Assembly: GCF_000007485.1 (NCBI RefSeq)
Contig: NC_004572.3
Location: forward strand, 186,001 to 250,000
From: Tropheryma whipplei str. Twist
Lineage (GTDB): Bacteria; Actinomycetota; Actinomycetes; Actinomycetales; Microbacteriaceae
DNA length: 64,000 nt
Reading direction: 5' to 3'
Part shown: in pieces, positions 8,559-18,439 of the stretch
How positions within the stretch are numbered: position 1 is the stretch's first letter
Layout: each line of letters opens with the position of its first letter
Notes under the pieces: generated by a model
Seen by the model: only the letters and a program-made list of their open reading frames with translations
Told to the model about the DNA's origin: nothing
Database searches by the model: none
Made by a program: the position numbers and the translations under genes

Positions 8559-10940
8559 GTGGCAAAGCCGCGCTTGTATGAGGTGGCCAGTGACTTGGGT
8601 ACCGATAGCAAGACCCTTATGGGTATTTTGCGTGAGATGGGTGAGTTTGTTAAGAGTCCATCTTCCGCCTTGGAGCCACCCGTTGTGCGCAAGCTCGCAA
8701 AAGCTTTTGCCGAGAAGTATCCCGATAAAGTTGAAGAAAAGAAAGAGCATACACCTCCTGCACCTGTAGTGGAGACGCCCAAGGCTCCGCCCCCGTTACC
8801 TCGTCCGATTATTCGGCATGCTGTTCGCGGTGTGCCGTCTGGTGCGCCTCGTCCGGGTAATAATCCGTATGCTCCTCGCCAAGGCATGGGTCAGCTTGCT
8901 ACGCCTGGCCCTGCGACCAAGAGGCCCGTAAAGTTTAAGGCAGAAGGTGACAAAAAACCTGCTTCAACGCATAGACGTGTTCCTGCCCCATTGCCTCAGA
9001 AGCGTACACCCCTGCGCGGGCGTGGTGCCCCCGGGGCATTTGGCCGAGGTAATAAGCCAAAGTCGCGCAAGTCCAAAACTCTCAAGAGGCAGGAGTTTGA
9101 GATGCGCGATGCGCCTGTTATTGGCGGGGTGACAATTCCACGCGGTGACGGGCGGGTGATACGCCTCATGCAGGGTGCATCTGTAACGGATTTTGCAGAA
9201 AAAATAGATGTTCTTCCGGCCAATCTATTGTCTGTTTTGTTTCACCTAGGTGAGATGGCGACTGCGACGGAATCGCTGGATGAGGCAACTTTTGAGATCT
9301 TGGCTGAGGAAATTGGCTACAAGGTGCAGATAGTTTCCCCGGATGATGAGGACCGCGCACTGCTTGAGTCATTTTCTGTCAATCTGGCCGCAGAACACGC
9401 AGAAGACAGTGAGCTCGATCTTGCCATTCGCCCCCCCGTTGTAACTATCATGGGGCACGTTGATCATGGAAAGACGCTTTTGCTCGATACGATCCGCAAT
9501 ACGAATACGCTTGCTGAAGAATCTGGTGGTATCACTCAGCATATTGGCGCTTATCAAGTGTCTGTTGGTGATCGATTTGTAACATTTATTGACACCCCCG
9601 GACATGAGGCGTTTACAGCGATGCGTGCACGTGGTGCCAAAGTGACCGACATAGCGGTTTTGGTTGTTGCGGCGGATGACGGCATTATGCCACAAACGAT
9701 AGAGGCCCTTGACCACGCTCGCTCTGCTGATGTTCCGATTGTTGTTGCGGTTAACAAGATAGACAAAGAAGGTGCCAATCCGGCTAAAATCCGACAGCAA
9801 ATGACCGAGTTTGATGTTATCCCAGAAGAGTACGGTGGTGATGTCATGTTCATTGATATATCTGCAAAAACCGGTCAGGGTGTTGATGCCCTTCTTGAGG
9901 CGATTCTATTAACGGCGGATGCAGCACTTGAACTAAGAGCTAATCCGGATCGTACTGCACGTGGTGTTACGATTGAGGCAAAACTCGATGCTGGTCGCGG
10001 TGCCGTTGCAACCGTTTTGGTGCAATCTGGTACTTTGCGTGTGGGTGACCGGGTTGTTACCGGGTGTGCTTATGGCCGTGTTCGTGCAATGGTTGATGAG
10101 AATGGTCTGCCTGTTGAAAGTGCGCCTCCGTCACGACCTGTGCGTGTGCAAGGACTCTCTTCTGTACCAAAAGCCGGTGATAGTTTTATAGTCGTGGCAG
10201 AAGACAGACAGGCACGACAAATAGCCGAGAAACGTGAGGCTAATGAGCGAAATGCCCAACTTGCTAAATCTCGCAAGCGTGTCAGCCTTGAGGACTTTAC
10301 TCGCGCCATCCAAGAAGGTAGAGTTCAGTCGCTGAATATGATTATAAAAGGCGATGTTTCTGGAGCGGTTGAAGCATTGGAGGAATCCCTTTCAAAACTT
10401 GACGTTGGTGAGGAAGTATCTTTGAGGATTATTCATAGGGGAGTTGGTGCAATAACGGAGTCAGATGTAAATTTGGCAACAGTAGACAATGCAGTTGTTA
10501 TAGGCTTCAATGTGCGACCTGACAGAAAGGCCAGGGATAGGGCTGCACGAGAGGGTGTTGACGTAAGATTCTATTCGGTTATCTATGACGCAATCGAAGA
10601 TATTGAAAAATCCCTGAAAGGTCTTCTGAAACCAGAACTTGAAGAGCGTAAATTGGGCCTTGCAATCGTCAAAGAGGTATTCCACTCGAGTCGTGTGGGT
10701 ACTATAGCTGGCTGCAGTGTTGAGTCTGGCAGTATCACAAGAAATGCAAAGGCTCGTCTTATTCGCGATGGCGTGGTTGTGGTAAACGATCTTACTGTGA
10801 CTTCTCTCAGGCGGTTTAAGGATGACGTAACCGAAGTGAAGTCTGGGTTCGAGTGCGGTGTCGGCCTTGGGTCATGTGATGACATTCGGATTGGTGATGA
10901 AATAGAGACGATTCAGATTGTTGAAAAGCCACGTGCGTGA
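8559..10940 (+). CDS. infB: Translation initiation factor IF-2
   Basis: GTPase that brings initiator tRNA to the 30S subunit. About 793 residues. GTG 8559 follows GGGAGGGG and gives the actinobacterial start [10 protein letters not shown]; an in-frame codon at 8529 is less likely. Regions: N-terminal winged domain (~1-50), Pro/Arg/Lys-rich linker (~65-180), and the G domain with G1 GHVDHGKT (~298), G3 DTPGHEAF, G4 NKID and G5 SAKTGQG; then domains II-IV. The linker is shorter than in most high-GC actinobacteria. Next is an Ala/Pro/Lys remnant, then rbfA. Confidence 0.97.
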   Translation: MAKPRLYEVASDLGTDSKTLMGILREMGEFVKSPSSALEPPVVRKLAKAFAEKYPDKVEEKKEHTPPAPVVETPKAPPPLPRPIIRHAVRGVPSGAPRPGNNPYAPRQGMGQLATPGPATKRPVKFKAEGDKKPASTHRRVPAPLPQKRTPLRGRGAPGAFGRGNKPKSRKSKTLKRQEFEMRDAPVIGGVTIPRGDGRVIRLMQGASVTDFAEKIDVLPANLLSVLFHLGEMATATESLDEATFEILAEEIGYKVQIVSPDDEDRALLESFSVNLAAEHAEDSELDLAIRPPVVTIMGHVDHGKTLLLDTIRNTNTLAEESGGITQHIGAYQVSVGDRFVTFIDTPGHEAFTAMRARGAKVTDIAVLVVAADDGIMPQTIEALDHARSADVPIVVAVNKIDKEGANPAKIRQQMTEFDVIPEEYGGDVMFIDISAKTGQGVDALLEAILLTADAALELRANPDRTARGVTIEAKLDAGRGAVATVLVQSGTLRVGDRVVTGCAYGRVRAMVDENGLPVESAPPSRPVRVQGLSSVPKAGDSFIVVAEDRQARQIAEKREANERNAQLAKSRKRVSLEDFTRAIQEGRVQSLNMIIKGDVSGAVEALEESLSKLDVGEEVSLRIIHRGVGAITESDVNLATVDNAVVIGFNVRPDRKARDRAAREGVDVRFYSVIYDAIEDIEKSLKGLLKPELEERKLGLAIVKEVFHSSRVGTIAGCSVESGSITRNAKARLIRDGVVVVNDLTVTSLRRFKDDVTEVKSGFECGVGLGSCDDIRIGDEIETIQIVEKPRA

Positions 10941-11220
10941 TTGTGATACGCTGCAGTTGTTACGGGCACTGACTGCACCTGCCAAGCCTGTTGCGGCGAA
11001 ACTCGCTGCTGCACAGCCTTCTGCTAAACCTTCTCGGGCAACCCAGCCTGCTGCAGCCACACATTCATCCTCTACCCAGGCTCCTTCTCAGGCATCGGCA
11101 CCCAAACCCGCCGCAGCGAAGCCAGCTCCCGCTAAACCTGCTCCTGCGGCACCTGCCGCAGCCAAGCCTGTAGCACCGTCGGCACCTGCGAAACCCGCTG
11201 CCGCAAAGCCTGCACGTTAA
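10933..11220 (+). pseudogene. Ala/Pro/Lys repeat remnant between infB and rbfA
   Basis: An open frame of ~95 codons (GTG 10933 overlaps the infB stop) encodes AKPVAAKLAAAQ..., the THSSSTQAPSQ motif and APAKPAAAKPAR before TAA at 11218-11220. It matches the repeat region of the surface protein at 1864-3359 in DNA and peptide but has no signal peptide, linker or membrane anchor. It looks like a copied repeat cassette rather than a gene, although coupling to infB could translate it. Confidence 0.55.
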
Positions 11221-11307
11221 CTTCATCTGGTACATTTTGACAGTCAGATTATTCTTAGGGTTTTTCTAAAAGACTTGTGAAATGTGGACCGTGTTAAAGA
11301 ATTTGCT

Positions 11308-11874
11308 ATGAAGGATCAAATTCGCGCCCACAGGATGGCAGGCAGAATTCGTCATCTCATCTCCAGACAAATTGAAACGAAGCTGCGTGATCAGTTGGGT
11401 TTAGTTACTATAACTGAAGTGCAGGTAACAGGGGATTTGCATCACGCCAAAGTATTTGTCACTGTGTATGGCACGAAAGATGAAGCACAAACGGCCCTCA
11501 AGATTTTAGAGGATAACAGGGCTAACTTTCGCAGGTCACTTGGGGTTTTAAAGGTTAGATTCGTACCAACAGTTGAGTTTGAACTTGATCGCTTATTTGA
11601 AGATGCTGGGATTATGGATGAACTGATTCAGCGCGCGCGTGAGTCGGATAAGCGCATAGCTGCGGGTGCTTCAGGGCCAATTGATAATGATGCAACCGCC
11701 CTAATGGATAAAGTTGTAGATCAGGAGGCACGTAATCCCGATTCATGGCATACTGCGCCCACATCTTCATCGCACACCGCGGGTCTTTGCCTTGTGCGCG
11801 CAAGCTCACCGATTGCCTGTAATATCGACTCGACGACCTTATGTAAGCCGCGTACTCCAGGGCCGGGGCTGTGA
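11308..11874 (+). CDS. rbfA: Ribosome-binding factor A
   Basis: Assists 16S 5'-end maturation and 30S assembly, especially in the cold. About 188 residues. The core (~1-115) has the family pattern: RAHRMAGRIRHLI start, VTITEVQVTGDLHHAKVFV, and RRSLGVLKVRFVPTVEFELDR. ATG 11308 (MKDQIRAHRMAGRI) fits the usual family start best; GTG 11284 and ATG 11335 are alternatives. The C-terminal ~70 residues are poorly conserved and low complexity. It ends 1 bp before the TTG proposed for the glycosyltransferase. Confidence 0.9.
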   Translation: MKDQIRAHRMAGRIRHLISRQIETKLRDQLGLVTITEVQVTGDLHHAKVFVTVYGTKDEAQTALKILEDNRANFRRSLGVLKVRFVPTVEFELDRLFEDAGIMDELIQRARESDKRIAAGASGPIDNDATALMDKVVDQEARNPDSWHTAPTSSSHTAGLCLVRASSPIACNIDSTTLCKPRTPGPGL

Positions 11875-11875
11875 T

Positions 11876-14422
11876 TTGAAAGAAACATGTGTTATTGTCC
11901 TTGACTGCTATGACAAGCAGAATATCGAGGAAACTATATCGTCTCTTGAAGCAATTGGTAATTCTAGTGATGTATATCTTGTTTCACCCTCTGGCACTAG
12001 TATTCCAGGTATAAAAACCCTGAAAGGCTCGCAAGTTCAGGTAATTAATTCCTTTATACACAAAAAACAATATGAGTTTTACGCGTTTATAACGGCCGGC
12101 AGCTTCCCTGCACAAGATTGGCTCGATTGTGCATTAAAATCCTTCGACAACCGAACGGGTGTTGTTGCGTCAAGGATTGATATAAAAAATCCTCTTACCA
12201 CTGAAGTTGCAGAATCAAAGACCTGCGTGTTACCTGATGCATCGTCTTCACATAATCACATATTACAAAGCCCAGGGTCAGCACAGACCAGCGCGTTATG
12301 CCCTTGTCGGTATGATTTTTCGTATACGGGTGGCGTATTCGAGTGGCTTAAGACATTTTTATCCGGCAAACTGTGTGCACGAAATAATTGCAGAGAGGTT
12401 TTTTTTGGGTCATTTGCCGGACTTGTAATGCGCGGCGATGCATTTATTCAGGCAAAAGGCTTTGACTTTGAGGGGCCAATATCTGATATTGACCTGTTTT
12501 GGAGAATAAATCTTCTGGGCTGGAAAGTTGCTTACGAGGAGAACAGCAGAGTTGCACTTTCCCTCATTAACTTCATTAACAATGAACGTGAATTAGCTCT
12601 TAATTCGCCGGTTTATTCCTCAATTGCAGGACCCATAAGGGCGAAAGCATCAAATGCTCTTTGTGTAATATACAAGAATTTGGCAAGCGAAACCATGCAT
12701 ACAGGGTTTATTCCAGCGATGCATTTGCTTTCTGTTTTGGCTGAAGTAGATACCCTTCCGCGGTCAGAATCAGCAATGCCCCCGCGCTTACAGTGTGAAC
12801 ATGAACAACTATCAACACACGCAGCACGGAAGCATGACGCCCATGCTGTTCATGCCAGCGAGTCTCTATCAGGCAAATGCGATGCGGTCTTTCTAAAAAC
12901 ACCTGTAAATTCCTTTGTTGACAATATTGTCGCCATTGAACGTAAAAGACAAGAAGTGCAAAAGACCCGGGTAATTCCAGACCACAATCTTTTTCGACTT
13001 ATTCAGGTATCGCAAGAACATAGTGCGGTGTTGAAGGTTTTTGGATCTGAGGTGATTCGCCGCACGCGGGTTCTTGTCATAACACCTGACAGGGTCGGGA
13101 GATCTATGGCTGGTCCCGCTATCAGGGCTTGGAATATCTCAGAGGTTCTCTCGAGATTATATGAAGTGCGGCTTGTGTCAAGCGTACCTTCGGAGTCTCT
13201 CGATGCACCCTTTGAGATTTTCTATATCGGTAATAATCAGAGGCAAATGGCTATTCATGAAAAATGGGCAGATGTAATAGTTTTCCAGGGCCATATCCTT
13301 TCGCAATTTCCGTTGCTTAGAAGAACAAAAAAGTTCCTGATTGCTGATGTGTATGACCCAATGCATTTAGAGCAACTTGAGCAGGCAAAAAATTCTCCAA
13401 TTGAAGTTTGGCGCGCTCAGTTTGAAGGCGCTGCAAGCGCCCTTGAGCAGCAGTTTCTTTTGGCAGATTATTTTGTCTGCGCTTCAGAAAGGCAGCGCCA
13501 CTTCTATCTTGGCCAACTTATGAGCGCTGGGAAAGTGTCTGTTGAGCATTATCAGGAAGATCCACATCTGCGAAATCTAATTGATGTTGTTCCATTTGGA
13601 TTAAGTTCAGTCTCTCCAAAGAAAACACGTGTATGCTTGCGGGGGGTTTATCCTGGCATCGCCGAAAACGACAAAATACTTATTTGGGCCGGTGGAATAT
13701 ACAACTGGTTTGATACCGAGACTCTCATAATGGCTGTTGCAGATCTGAGTCAGCGCCGAGATTCCGTCCGGCTATTTTTCCAAGGGACGAAGCATCCAAA
13801 TCCTGCTGTTCCGGAAATGAGTGTTGTTGCCCAATCCCGTAGTCTTGCGCAAGCTTGCAATATTTTGGATAAATATGTTTTTTTCAATGACACTTGGGTT
13901 GATTACGATGATAGGCAGAACTATCTTTTGGAGTCAGATGCGGGGGTAACCACTCATTTCGACCACGTTGAAACGACTTTTTCCTTCAGAACCAGAGTGT
14001 TGGATTATCTATGGGCCGGCCTTCCAATGGTCATTACAGATGGAGATGTATTTGCCCAGTATGTCAAAGAGTACAATCTCGGCTTAGTTGTTGAGCAAGG
14101 GAACGTGCGTTCCCTTGCTGATGCCTTGGAAAAGATTCTTTTTGATCAAGACTTTATTCTTGCCTGTAAGAGAAATATAGAGGAGTTTAGACGTCGATTT
14201 TTTTGGGAGGAAGTTTTAAGACCGCTTATCAGGAGAATTGATGTGCCACATACCTTTAAGGTTGATACGCGTACAAAGCGTGACAGAAAGCGCATTGACA
14301 ATATGCCTTGGGGGAGTAGGCGTAACCTGGCCCTTGTGCGTTACTACTACAGAGCTGGTGGAGTCAAGATGGTCTTTCGCAAAATTGTAGACAGGATTAG
14401 ATTTTTATTTGGGAGTAGATAG
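11876..14422 (+). CDS. Two-domain glycosyltransferase (GT2-like plus GT4-like)
   Basis: About 848 residues. The N-terminal third resembles a GT2 fold: AFITAGSFPAQDWLDCALKSF, and FDFEGPISDIDLFWRINLLGW, which matches the acidic acceptor motif of rhamnosyl/galactosyl-type enzymes. The C-terminal half is a GT4-like fold: VITPDRVGRSMAGPAIRAW, LIWAGGIYNWFD, and TTFSFRTRVLDYLWAGLP followed by MVITDGD. No membrane segment is obvious, so it is probably a cytoplasmic enzyme of cell-surface glycan synthesis; donor and acceptor unknown. Start uncertain: TTG 11876 follows a G-rich stretch, and TTG 11792 would overlap rbfA. A central segment (~280-360) is variable and His/Ala-rich. It is followed closely by a small membrane protein. 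Confidence 0.75.
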   Translation: MKETCVIVLDCYDKQNIEETISSLEAIGNSSDVYLVSPSGTSIPGIKTLKGSQVQVINSFIHKKQYEFYAFITAGSFPAQDWLDCALKSFDNRTGVVASRIDIKNPLTTEVAESKTCVLPDASSSHNHILQSPGSAQTSALCPCRYDFSYTGGVFEWLKTFLSGKLCARNNCREVFFGSFAGLVMRGDAFIQAKGFDFEGPISDIDLFWRINLLGWKVAYEENSRVALSLINFINNERELALNSPVYSSIAGPIRAKASNALCVIYKNLASETMHTGFIPAMHLLSVLAEVDTLPRSESAMPPRLQCEHEQLSTHAARKHDAHAVHASESLSGKCDAVFLKTPVNSFVDNIVAIERKRQEVQKTRVIPDHNLFRLIQVSQEHSAVLKVFGSEVIRRTRVLVITPDRVGRSMAGPAIRAWNISEVLSRLYEVRLVSSVPSESLDAPFEIFYIGNNQRQMAIHEKWADVIVFQGHILSQFPLLRRTKKFLIADVYDPMHLEQLEQAKNSPIEVWRAQFEGAASALEQQFLLADYFVCASERQRHFYLGQLMSAGKVSVEHYQEDPHLRNLIDVVPFGLSSVSPKKTRVCLRGVYPGIAENDKILIWAGGIYNWFDTETLIMAVADLSQRRDSVRLFFQGTKHPNPAVPEMSVVAQSRSLAQACNILDKYVFFNDTWVDYDDRQNYLLESDAGVTTHFDHVETTFSFRTRVLDYLWAGLPMVITDGDVFAQYVKEYNLGLVVEQGNVRSLADALEKILFDQDFILACKRNIEEFRRRFFWEEVLRPLIRRIDVPHTFKVDTRTKRDRKRIDNMPWGSRRNLALVRYYYRAGGVKMVFRKIVDRIRFLFGSR

Positions 14423-14423
14423 G

Positions 14424-14780
14424 GTGTTTTTCTGGTTTACTTTTGCTTTATACATACTATGTGGGTTTTGTATTTTTTTTACTCTTATTTCCGGCCTGCT
14501 TCGCTATAGGCCGGCTGATTTGGTGTTTGTATCTATTGCTCTTGTGTGGCTGGGTTTTGTTGCTCAGCTTATCCTCTCATTTGTTGCCCCAACCCTTGGC
14601 AATCCCATAAAGGGTGATGTATTGCAGTTCTATCTGTATGCCGCGTGCTCCATTCTGATACCTATTGTTTCTATCGTTTATGTGTTTATTGAACGCGCAG
14701 TTTGGGGCAATTATGTTTTGCTTCTCGTTGCTCTTGCATCAATTGCTATTCTTTGGCGCATGCAAGTTATATGGGGTTAG
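14424..14780 (+). CDS. Small conserved-looking membrane protein
   Basis: About 118 residues with four predicted membrane helices and short loops (GLLRYRPADLVFVSIALVWL in the middle). GTG 14424 has GGGAG eight bases upstream, right at the end of the glycosyltransferase gene, so the two are likely cotranscribed. It resembles short actinobacterial four-helix proteins of unknown function found beside polysaccharide genes. A membrane partner of the glycosyltransferase is possible but only inferred from position. Confidence 0.6.
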   Translation: MFFWFTFALYILCGFCIFFTLISGLLRYRPADLVFVSIALVWLGFVAQLILSFVAPTLGNPIKGDVLQFYLYAACSILIPIVSIVYVFIERAVWGNYVLLLVALASIAILWRMQVIWG

Positions 14781-14944
14781 TGCGTCATACATATTTTGCG
14801 GACCTGATTCATTCCGTATGCTTGTTGTATTCGTCTGTATGCTTGTTGCGCTTTCTGTGCACATGCTTACAAACATGCTTATTGATGGTTTGGTGTCCTG
14901 AGTGGGCTATGAGATTACCCTTATACCCTCCTTATCGCCCTTAA

Positions 14945-14965
14945 GGAATTTCAATAAGAAATTCC
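14945..14965 (+). terminator. Perfect 8-bp hairpin, AATAA loop
   Basis: GGAATTTC-AATAA-GAAATTCC forms an uninterrupted 8-bp stem 165 bp after the membrane-protein gene. No T-run follows, so terminator function is uncertain. The same AATAA loop and TTC/GAA flanks recur in the hairpin at 53792-53823. Confidence 0.35.
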
Positions 14966-15087
14966 AATCTCTGATAGTTCTATGATTCAAAGTGTCTTGT
15001 TATCCTTTATTGTTACTGTTTTTATTGTTACCGTTTTAAGGTTTCCTTGGTGCTGTTATAGTTTATTGCCGCCACTCTTATCAGCTT

Positions 15088-15265
15088 TGCCAGTCACCCT
15101 TGCAGGTCACATTTGCAGGCACCCTTTCCACCGCCGTCCTACCCGGCGCCGTCCTGCAGCAGTAACAACACTGGTTAGTGCCTACAGTGCTTTTTACTCT
15201 GCAGTGCCTTTCTCCCAGTGCTTTTTACTCTGCAGTATGAAGTTTTAGATGCATGTTATGACTGG
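15088..15265 (+). repeat. Duplicated intergenic element, copy A (upstream of metE)
   Basis: Within the 690-bp gap 14781-15468, this segment closely resembles 18273-18430 on the other side of metE. Shared phrases include gcagtaacaacactggttag, then tgcctaca, then actctgcagtatgaa and ttttagat. Copy A has an internal duplication of tgctttttactctgcagt. No protein is evident. The rest of the gap holds a hairpin at 15314-15337 (AAGGCC/GGCCTT) and nothing else I recognise. Confidence 0.7.
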
Positions 15266-15313
15266 AAAAGCTATGCCTATCCAGCAGCATCTCTATATGG
15301 GCAAGTTGGCATT

Positions 15314-15337
15314 AAGGCCTTTTAGCGTTACGGCCTT
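15314..15337 (+). promoter_or_regulatory. Hairpin in the metE leader
   Basis: AAGGCC pairs with GGCCTT around a 12-base loop, 130 bp before metE, followed by TGTTT. It could be an attenuator or terminator for the leader. It does not match a SAM or cobalamin riboswitch that I can recognise. Confidence 0.25.
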
Positions 15338-15468
15338 GTTTAGGTTGGCTATACAGTAAGAACGCAGAGCGATGTGATAGCATTCCTCCGGTCTTGACGA
15401 GGTGTTTTCGGCAATGTAGCACACTTGTTTTATTATGGTCGCAGCTTGCCTGGTTCTAAGGAGTTTTT

Positions 15469-17937
15469 ATGTTATTCGGGACCATTCTCGGTTATCCCAG
15501 ATTGGGTCCGCGAAGAGAGTTGAGAGATTATCTTTATTCCTATTGGCAGGGAAAAATATCCGAAGAAGTTCTCGAGGAAAAAACCCGTCTACTCCGCGAG
15601 GAAACGCATCGAAGATTAATTCTCCTCGGCCTTTCTGCCGAGAATTATTCTATCCCAGAATCGTTCTCGTACTACGATCATGTTCTGGATGCTGCGGTTC
15701 ATGTTGGAGCTGTGCCAAGTCGTTTTTCATGGCTTTTGAATGATGGAATAGTTGATCTAAATGCGTATTTCACCCTTGCCAGGGGTGATCGCTCGCTTGC
15801 CCCTCTTGAATCCTTAAGGTACTTTGGGTCAAGTTATCACTATCTAGTTCCTGAGATTGATGGCAATACACATTTCGCACTTACCTCACACAGGGTTATT
15901 ACGCAGTTTGAACAGGCAAAACAGGCCGGGGTAAATGTTAGGCCAACCATTCTTGGACCCGTTTCACTTCTTATGATGTCTAGGTCTCACGGTCCTAATG
16001 CAATTAATCCGATTGAGCGCTTGCAAGATCTTGTGCCCGTTTATTCGGAATTGTTTGAAAAACTTTATAATTCTGGCTGCAAATTTGTCCAAGTCGATGA
16101 GCCGGCTGTGACTCACAACACCTTCGGTATACAAAAATCCCAGGAGCTCCTTGTTGATGCGTATAAATTCTTGTCATCGCGGAAACTACGCCCAGAGATT
16201 CTCGTTGCAATGTCTTATGGAAATGCTGCTGATCAGGTTGATGCATTAGCTACGACTGGCGTAGAGGCTATGGCATTTAACCTTATTGATGGAGCTGTGC
16301 CATTTGCAAATCCATCCTTGGCAGATAAGGCCCTTTTTGGAGGGGTTATCGATGGCAGAAATATTTGGCGCGGCGATCTAGCAGCGGCGTATTACAAGCT
16401 TGAGAGATTGCGTGAACTCAGTGGCAATGTTGTTGCTTCAACATCAGCTTCACTTTTCCACTTACCTCTCTCCCTTGACACTGAAGACCTTGGCGATCAC
16501 CTAAAGGAATGGCTTGCCTTTGCAGATGAAAAAGTCAGACAGGTTATGATCCTTGCAAGAGGTCTGGAGTATGGGGTGGGGTGCATATATGAACATCTCG
16601 ATTCTGCAGCAAATTCACTATCCGACAGAATGACTACCCCCGGCGTGCGTGTCGAAGAAGTGAGACAAGCGTTGCAGGACCTCGGTGAGTCTGACTTTTG
16701 CCGCCCCCCGCGTGAACAGCAACAGGGCTGCAATCATGCGAGTCTGCCAATTCTTCCAATGGTAGGTATCGGTGAATTTTCCGATGGCACACCTTTTGTT
16801 AACAACGATGGTATACCAAATAACAACCCCCAGGCAGCAATCAGTTTCCAGGAAGATCTAGATATTCTGGCCGTTCAAAGGCTGGGAGATATTGATCCTA
16901 TACAACGTTTCGCCTCTCGTATGCATGGATTTGCGATAACGCATAATGGATGGGTTCAGAGCATAGGGCCACACAGTGTCTGTCCGCCTATTCTATGGGG
17001 TGACGTCTCTCGCATAACCCCCATGTCGTCATGGATAGAATACACTCAAACCCTTACCGAGAAGTCTGTAAAACCGGTTTTACCGGGACCATTAACCCTT
17101 TTAATGTCATGTTTTGTACGCGAGGATCAGCCGTTTCAGGAAACAGCCCAGCAAATAGCCATTGCCATACGTGATGATATAGCCGATTTACAACGCTCCG
17201 GAATAAGAGCTATTCAGATTGATGAACCCGCCTTGGAAGAGTTTTTATCAATATATGACAATGCACGCTACTGTGCGCCGCAGGTATTTAGACTGGCCAC
17301 ATCAAGCGCTAAACCTGAGGTCCAGATACACCTCCACCTGCGCCCTCCAAATCTTGTTGAAACAATTGACATAATAAATGACCTTGATGTGGATGTAATT
17401 AGTGCCGAGATTGTGCCGTACACTTTCGGTTTACCCGCCCAGAAATGCCTGATGGAAATAAGACGTCGAATTCCTCTTTGCTTGTATTTCCATGATGCGA
17501 ATTTTTCCAGAATGCCCAGCGTTGATGAGTGTCGATACTTGATTGATACGCTTGTAAGAGATGTGGATGGCGCCACACTTGCCAAGCAGTTTGATGACAT
17601 GCACATTGCTGGCTTTACCGCAGGGTGTGCATTCACGGCCATTAATCCACGGGATATCTGCGTGCCCAGGGCGGATGATGCTGGAATCCCGTCGCTTGGA
17701 TCCGGCGCAGATCATGCACTAGAGCGTCAAAAGGCTACTTACATACCTGGCGGTATACATAACCTCTGGATAGGTCTTATATACTCACATTCGGGCTATA
17801 ACGCATTTGTTTATGACAGCGCTTATATGAGGGACATATATATCGGGAATGAACTCCAATTCGTGAAGAATATGACACAGGCAGTCTTACTACTTAGGAA
17901 GGAGTTTACATCACCCCAAAAGGCCCTATCTGCTTGA
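15469..17937 (+). CDS. metE: MetE-like cobalamin-independent methionine synthase, altered zinc site
   Basis: The family transfers methyl from methyl-tetrahydrofolate to homocysteine. 822 residues (usual ~755). ATG 15469 follows AAGGAG. The N-terminal half matches: LGYPRLGPRRELRDYLYSYW, YFTLARGD, YHYLVPEI. The C-terminal half has FAITHNGWVQSIG, PVLPGPLTLLMSCFVREDQP and IQIDEPALEE. However, the zinc motif His-X-Cys (in H-T-H-M-C) reads His623-Leu-Arg625. The next ligand, Glu647, is kept at the usual spacing of 24. The region carrying the last Cys ligand is strongly divergent (a Cys occurs near 720 in AGCAFTAINPRD). Activity is therefore doubtful; it may be decaying or repurposed. The frame is intact, which argues for some selection. 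It stands alone between duplicated elements. Confidence 0.82.
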   Translation: MLFGTILGYPRLGPRRELRDYLYSYWQGKISEEVLEEKTRLLREETHRRLILLGLSAENYSIPESFSYYDHVLDAAVHVGAVPSRFSWLLNDGIVDLNAYFTLARGDRSLAPLESLRYFGSSYHYLVPEIDGNTHFALTSHRVITQFEQAKQAGVNVRPTILGPVSLLMMSRSHGPNAINPIERLQDLVPVYSELFEKLYNSGCKFVQVDEPAVTHNTFGIQKSQELLVDAYKFLSSRKLRPEILVAMSYGNAADQVDALATTGVEAMAFNLIDGAVPFANPSLADKALFGGVIDGRNIWRGDLAAAYYKLERLRELSGNVVASTSASLFHLPLSLDTEDLGDHLKEWLAFADEKVRQVMILARGLEYGVGCIYEHLDSAANSLSDRMTTPGVRVEEVRQALQDLGESDFCRPPREQQQGCNHASLPILPMVGIGEFSDGTPFVNNDGIPNNNPQAAISFQEDLDILAVQRLGDIDPIQRFASRMHGFAITHNGWVQSIGPHSVCPPILWGDVSRITPMSSWIEYTQTLTEKSVKPVLPGPLTLLMSCFVREDQPFQETAQQIAIAIRDDIADLQRSGIRAIQIDEPALEEFLSIYDNARYCAPQVFRLATSSAKPEVQIHLHLRPPNLVETIDIINDLDVDVISAEIVPYTFGLPAQKCLMEIRRRIPLCLYFHDANFSRMPSVDECRYLIDTLVRDVDGATLAKQFDDMHIAGFTAGCAFTAINPRDICVPRADDAGIPSLGSGADHALERQKATYIPGGIHNLWIGLIYSHSGYNAFVYDSAYMRDIYIGNELQFVKNMTQAVLLLRKEFTSPQKALSA

Positions 17938-18083
17938 GTTTATGTTACGCAAATAGGTTTCTCTACCCCCTTGTTTCATGAGCAGCTTAACTAAGCTTAG
18001 TCAACAGCCAGTATCGTAAGCCACAACAGGGCAAGGGTAGGACAGAGCAAGGTAGGTAGGGCGCAAATGCAATGTGTTGCAGT

Positions 18084-18122
18084 CGCCGACTACTGAATAG
18101 TTATTCAGTGCTGTAGTCGGTG
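18084..18122 (+). terminator. Long stem-loop downstream of metE
   Basis: CGCCGACTAC pairs with GTAGTCGGTG (G-T ends allowed), and inside it CTGAATA pairs with TATTCAG, giving an almost continuous hairpin 147 bp after the metE stop. There is no T-run. It may be a T-poor actinobacterial terminator. Confidence 0.45.
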
Positions 18123-18272
18123 TTATGTTGCACCGCCACCCACCGGTATGTAGCCTGTTTGATATCCCCCTCAAGCACATCCATCCCTGTGTCATATCTC
18201 TATCTGTCACCCCAATCCACCATATAAGACCCAGGCCTCCTTGCCGGCCTTTCCTTGCCGGCCTGTTGCAAG

Positions 18273-18430
18273 CTACCCTCATCACCCTTACCAGTCACCT
18301 TTGCAGTCACTCTTGCTGCCGTCCTGCCCGCCGCAGTAACAACACTGGTTAGTGCCTACAATGCTGTTACTCAGTGTTTTTATCCAGTGCTTTTACTCTG
18401 CAGTATGAAATTTTAGATACGTGTTACTGG
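18273..18430 (+). repeat. Duplicated intergenic element, copy B (downstream of metE)
   Basis: The partner of 15088-15265 in the same orientation, with metE between them. It shares gcagtaacaacactggttag and the tail actctgcagtatgaaattt. Such direct repeats could recombine to delete metE. Confidence 0.7.
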
Positions 18431-18439
18431 CAATCAATC

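Noticed and set aside
14982-15248. 88-codon frame with a hydrophobic start
   Set aside because: Ribosome site missing; the 3' half is the duplicated non-coding element shared with 18273-18430, where the frame is not kept.
15266-15468. SAM or cobalamin riboswitch before metE
   Set aside because: Only a single hairpin (15314-15337) is visible; no B12-box or SAM core sequences.
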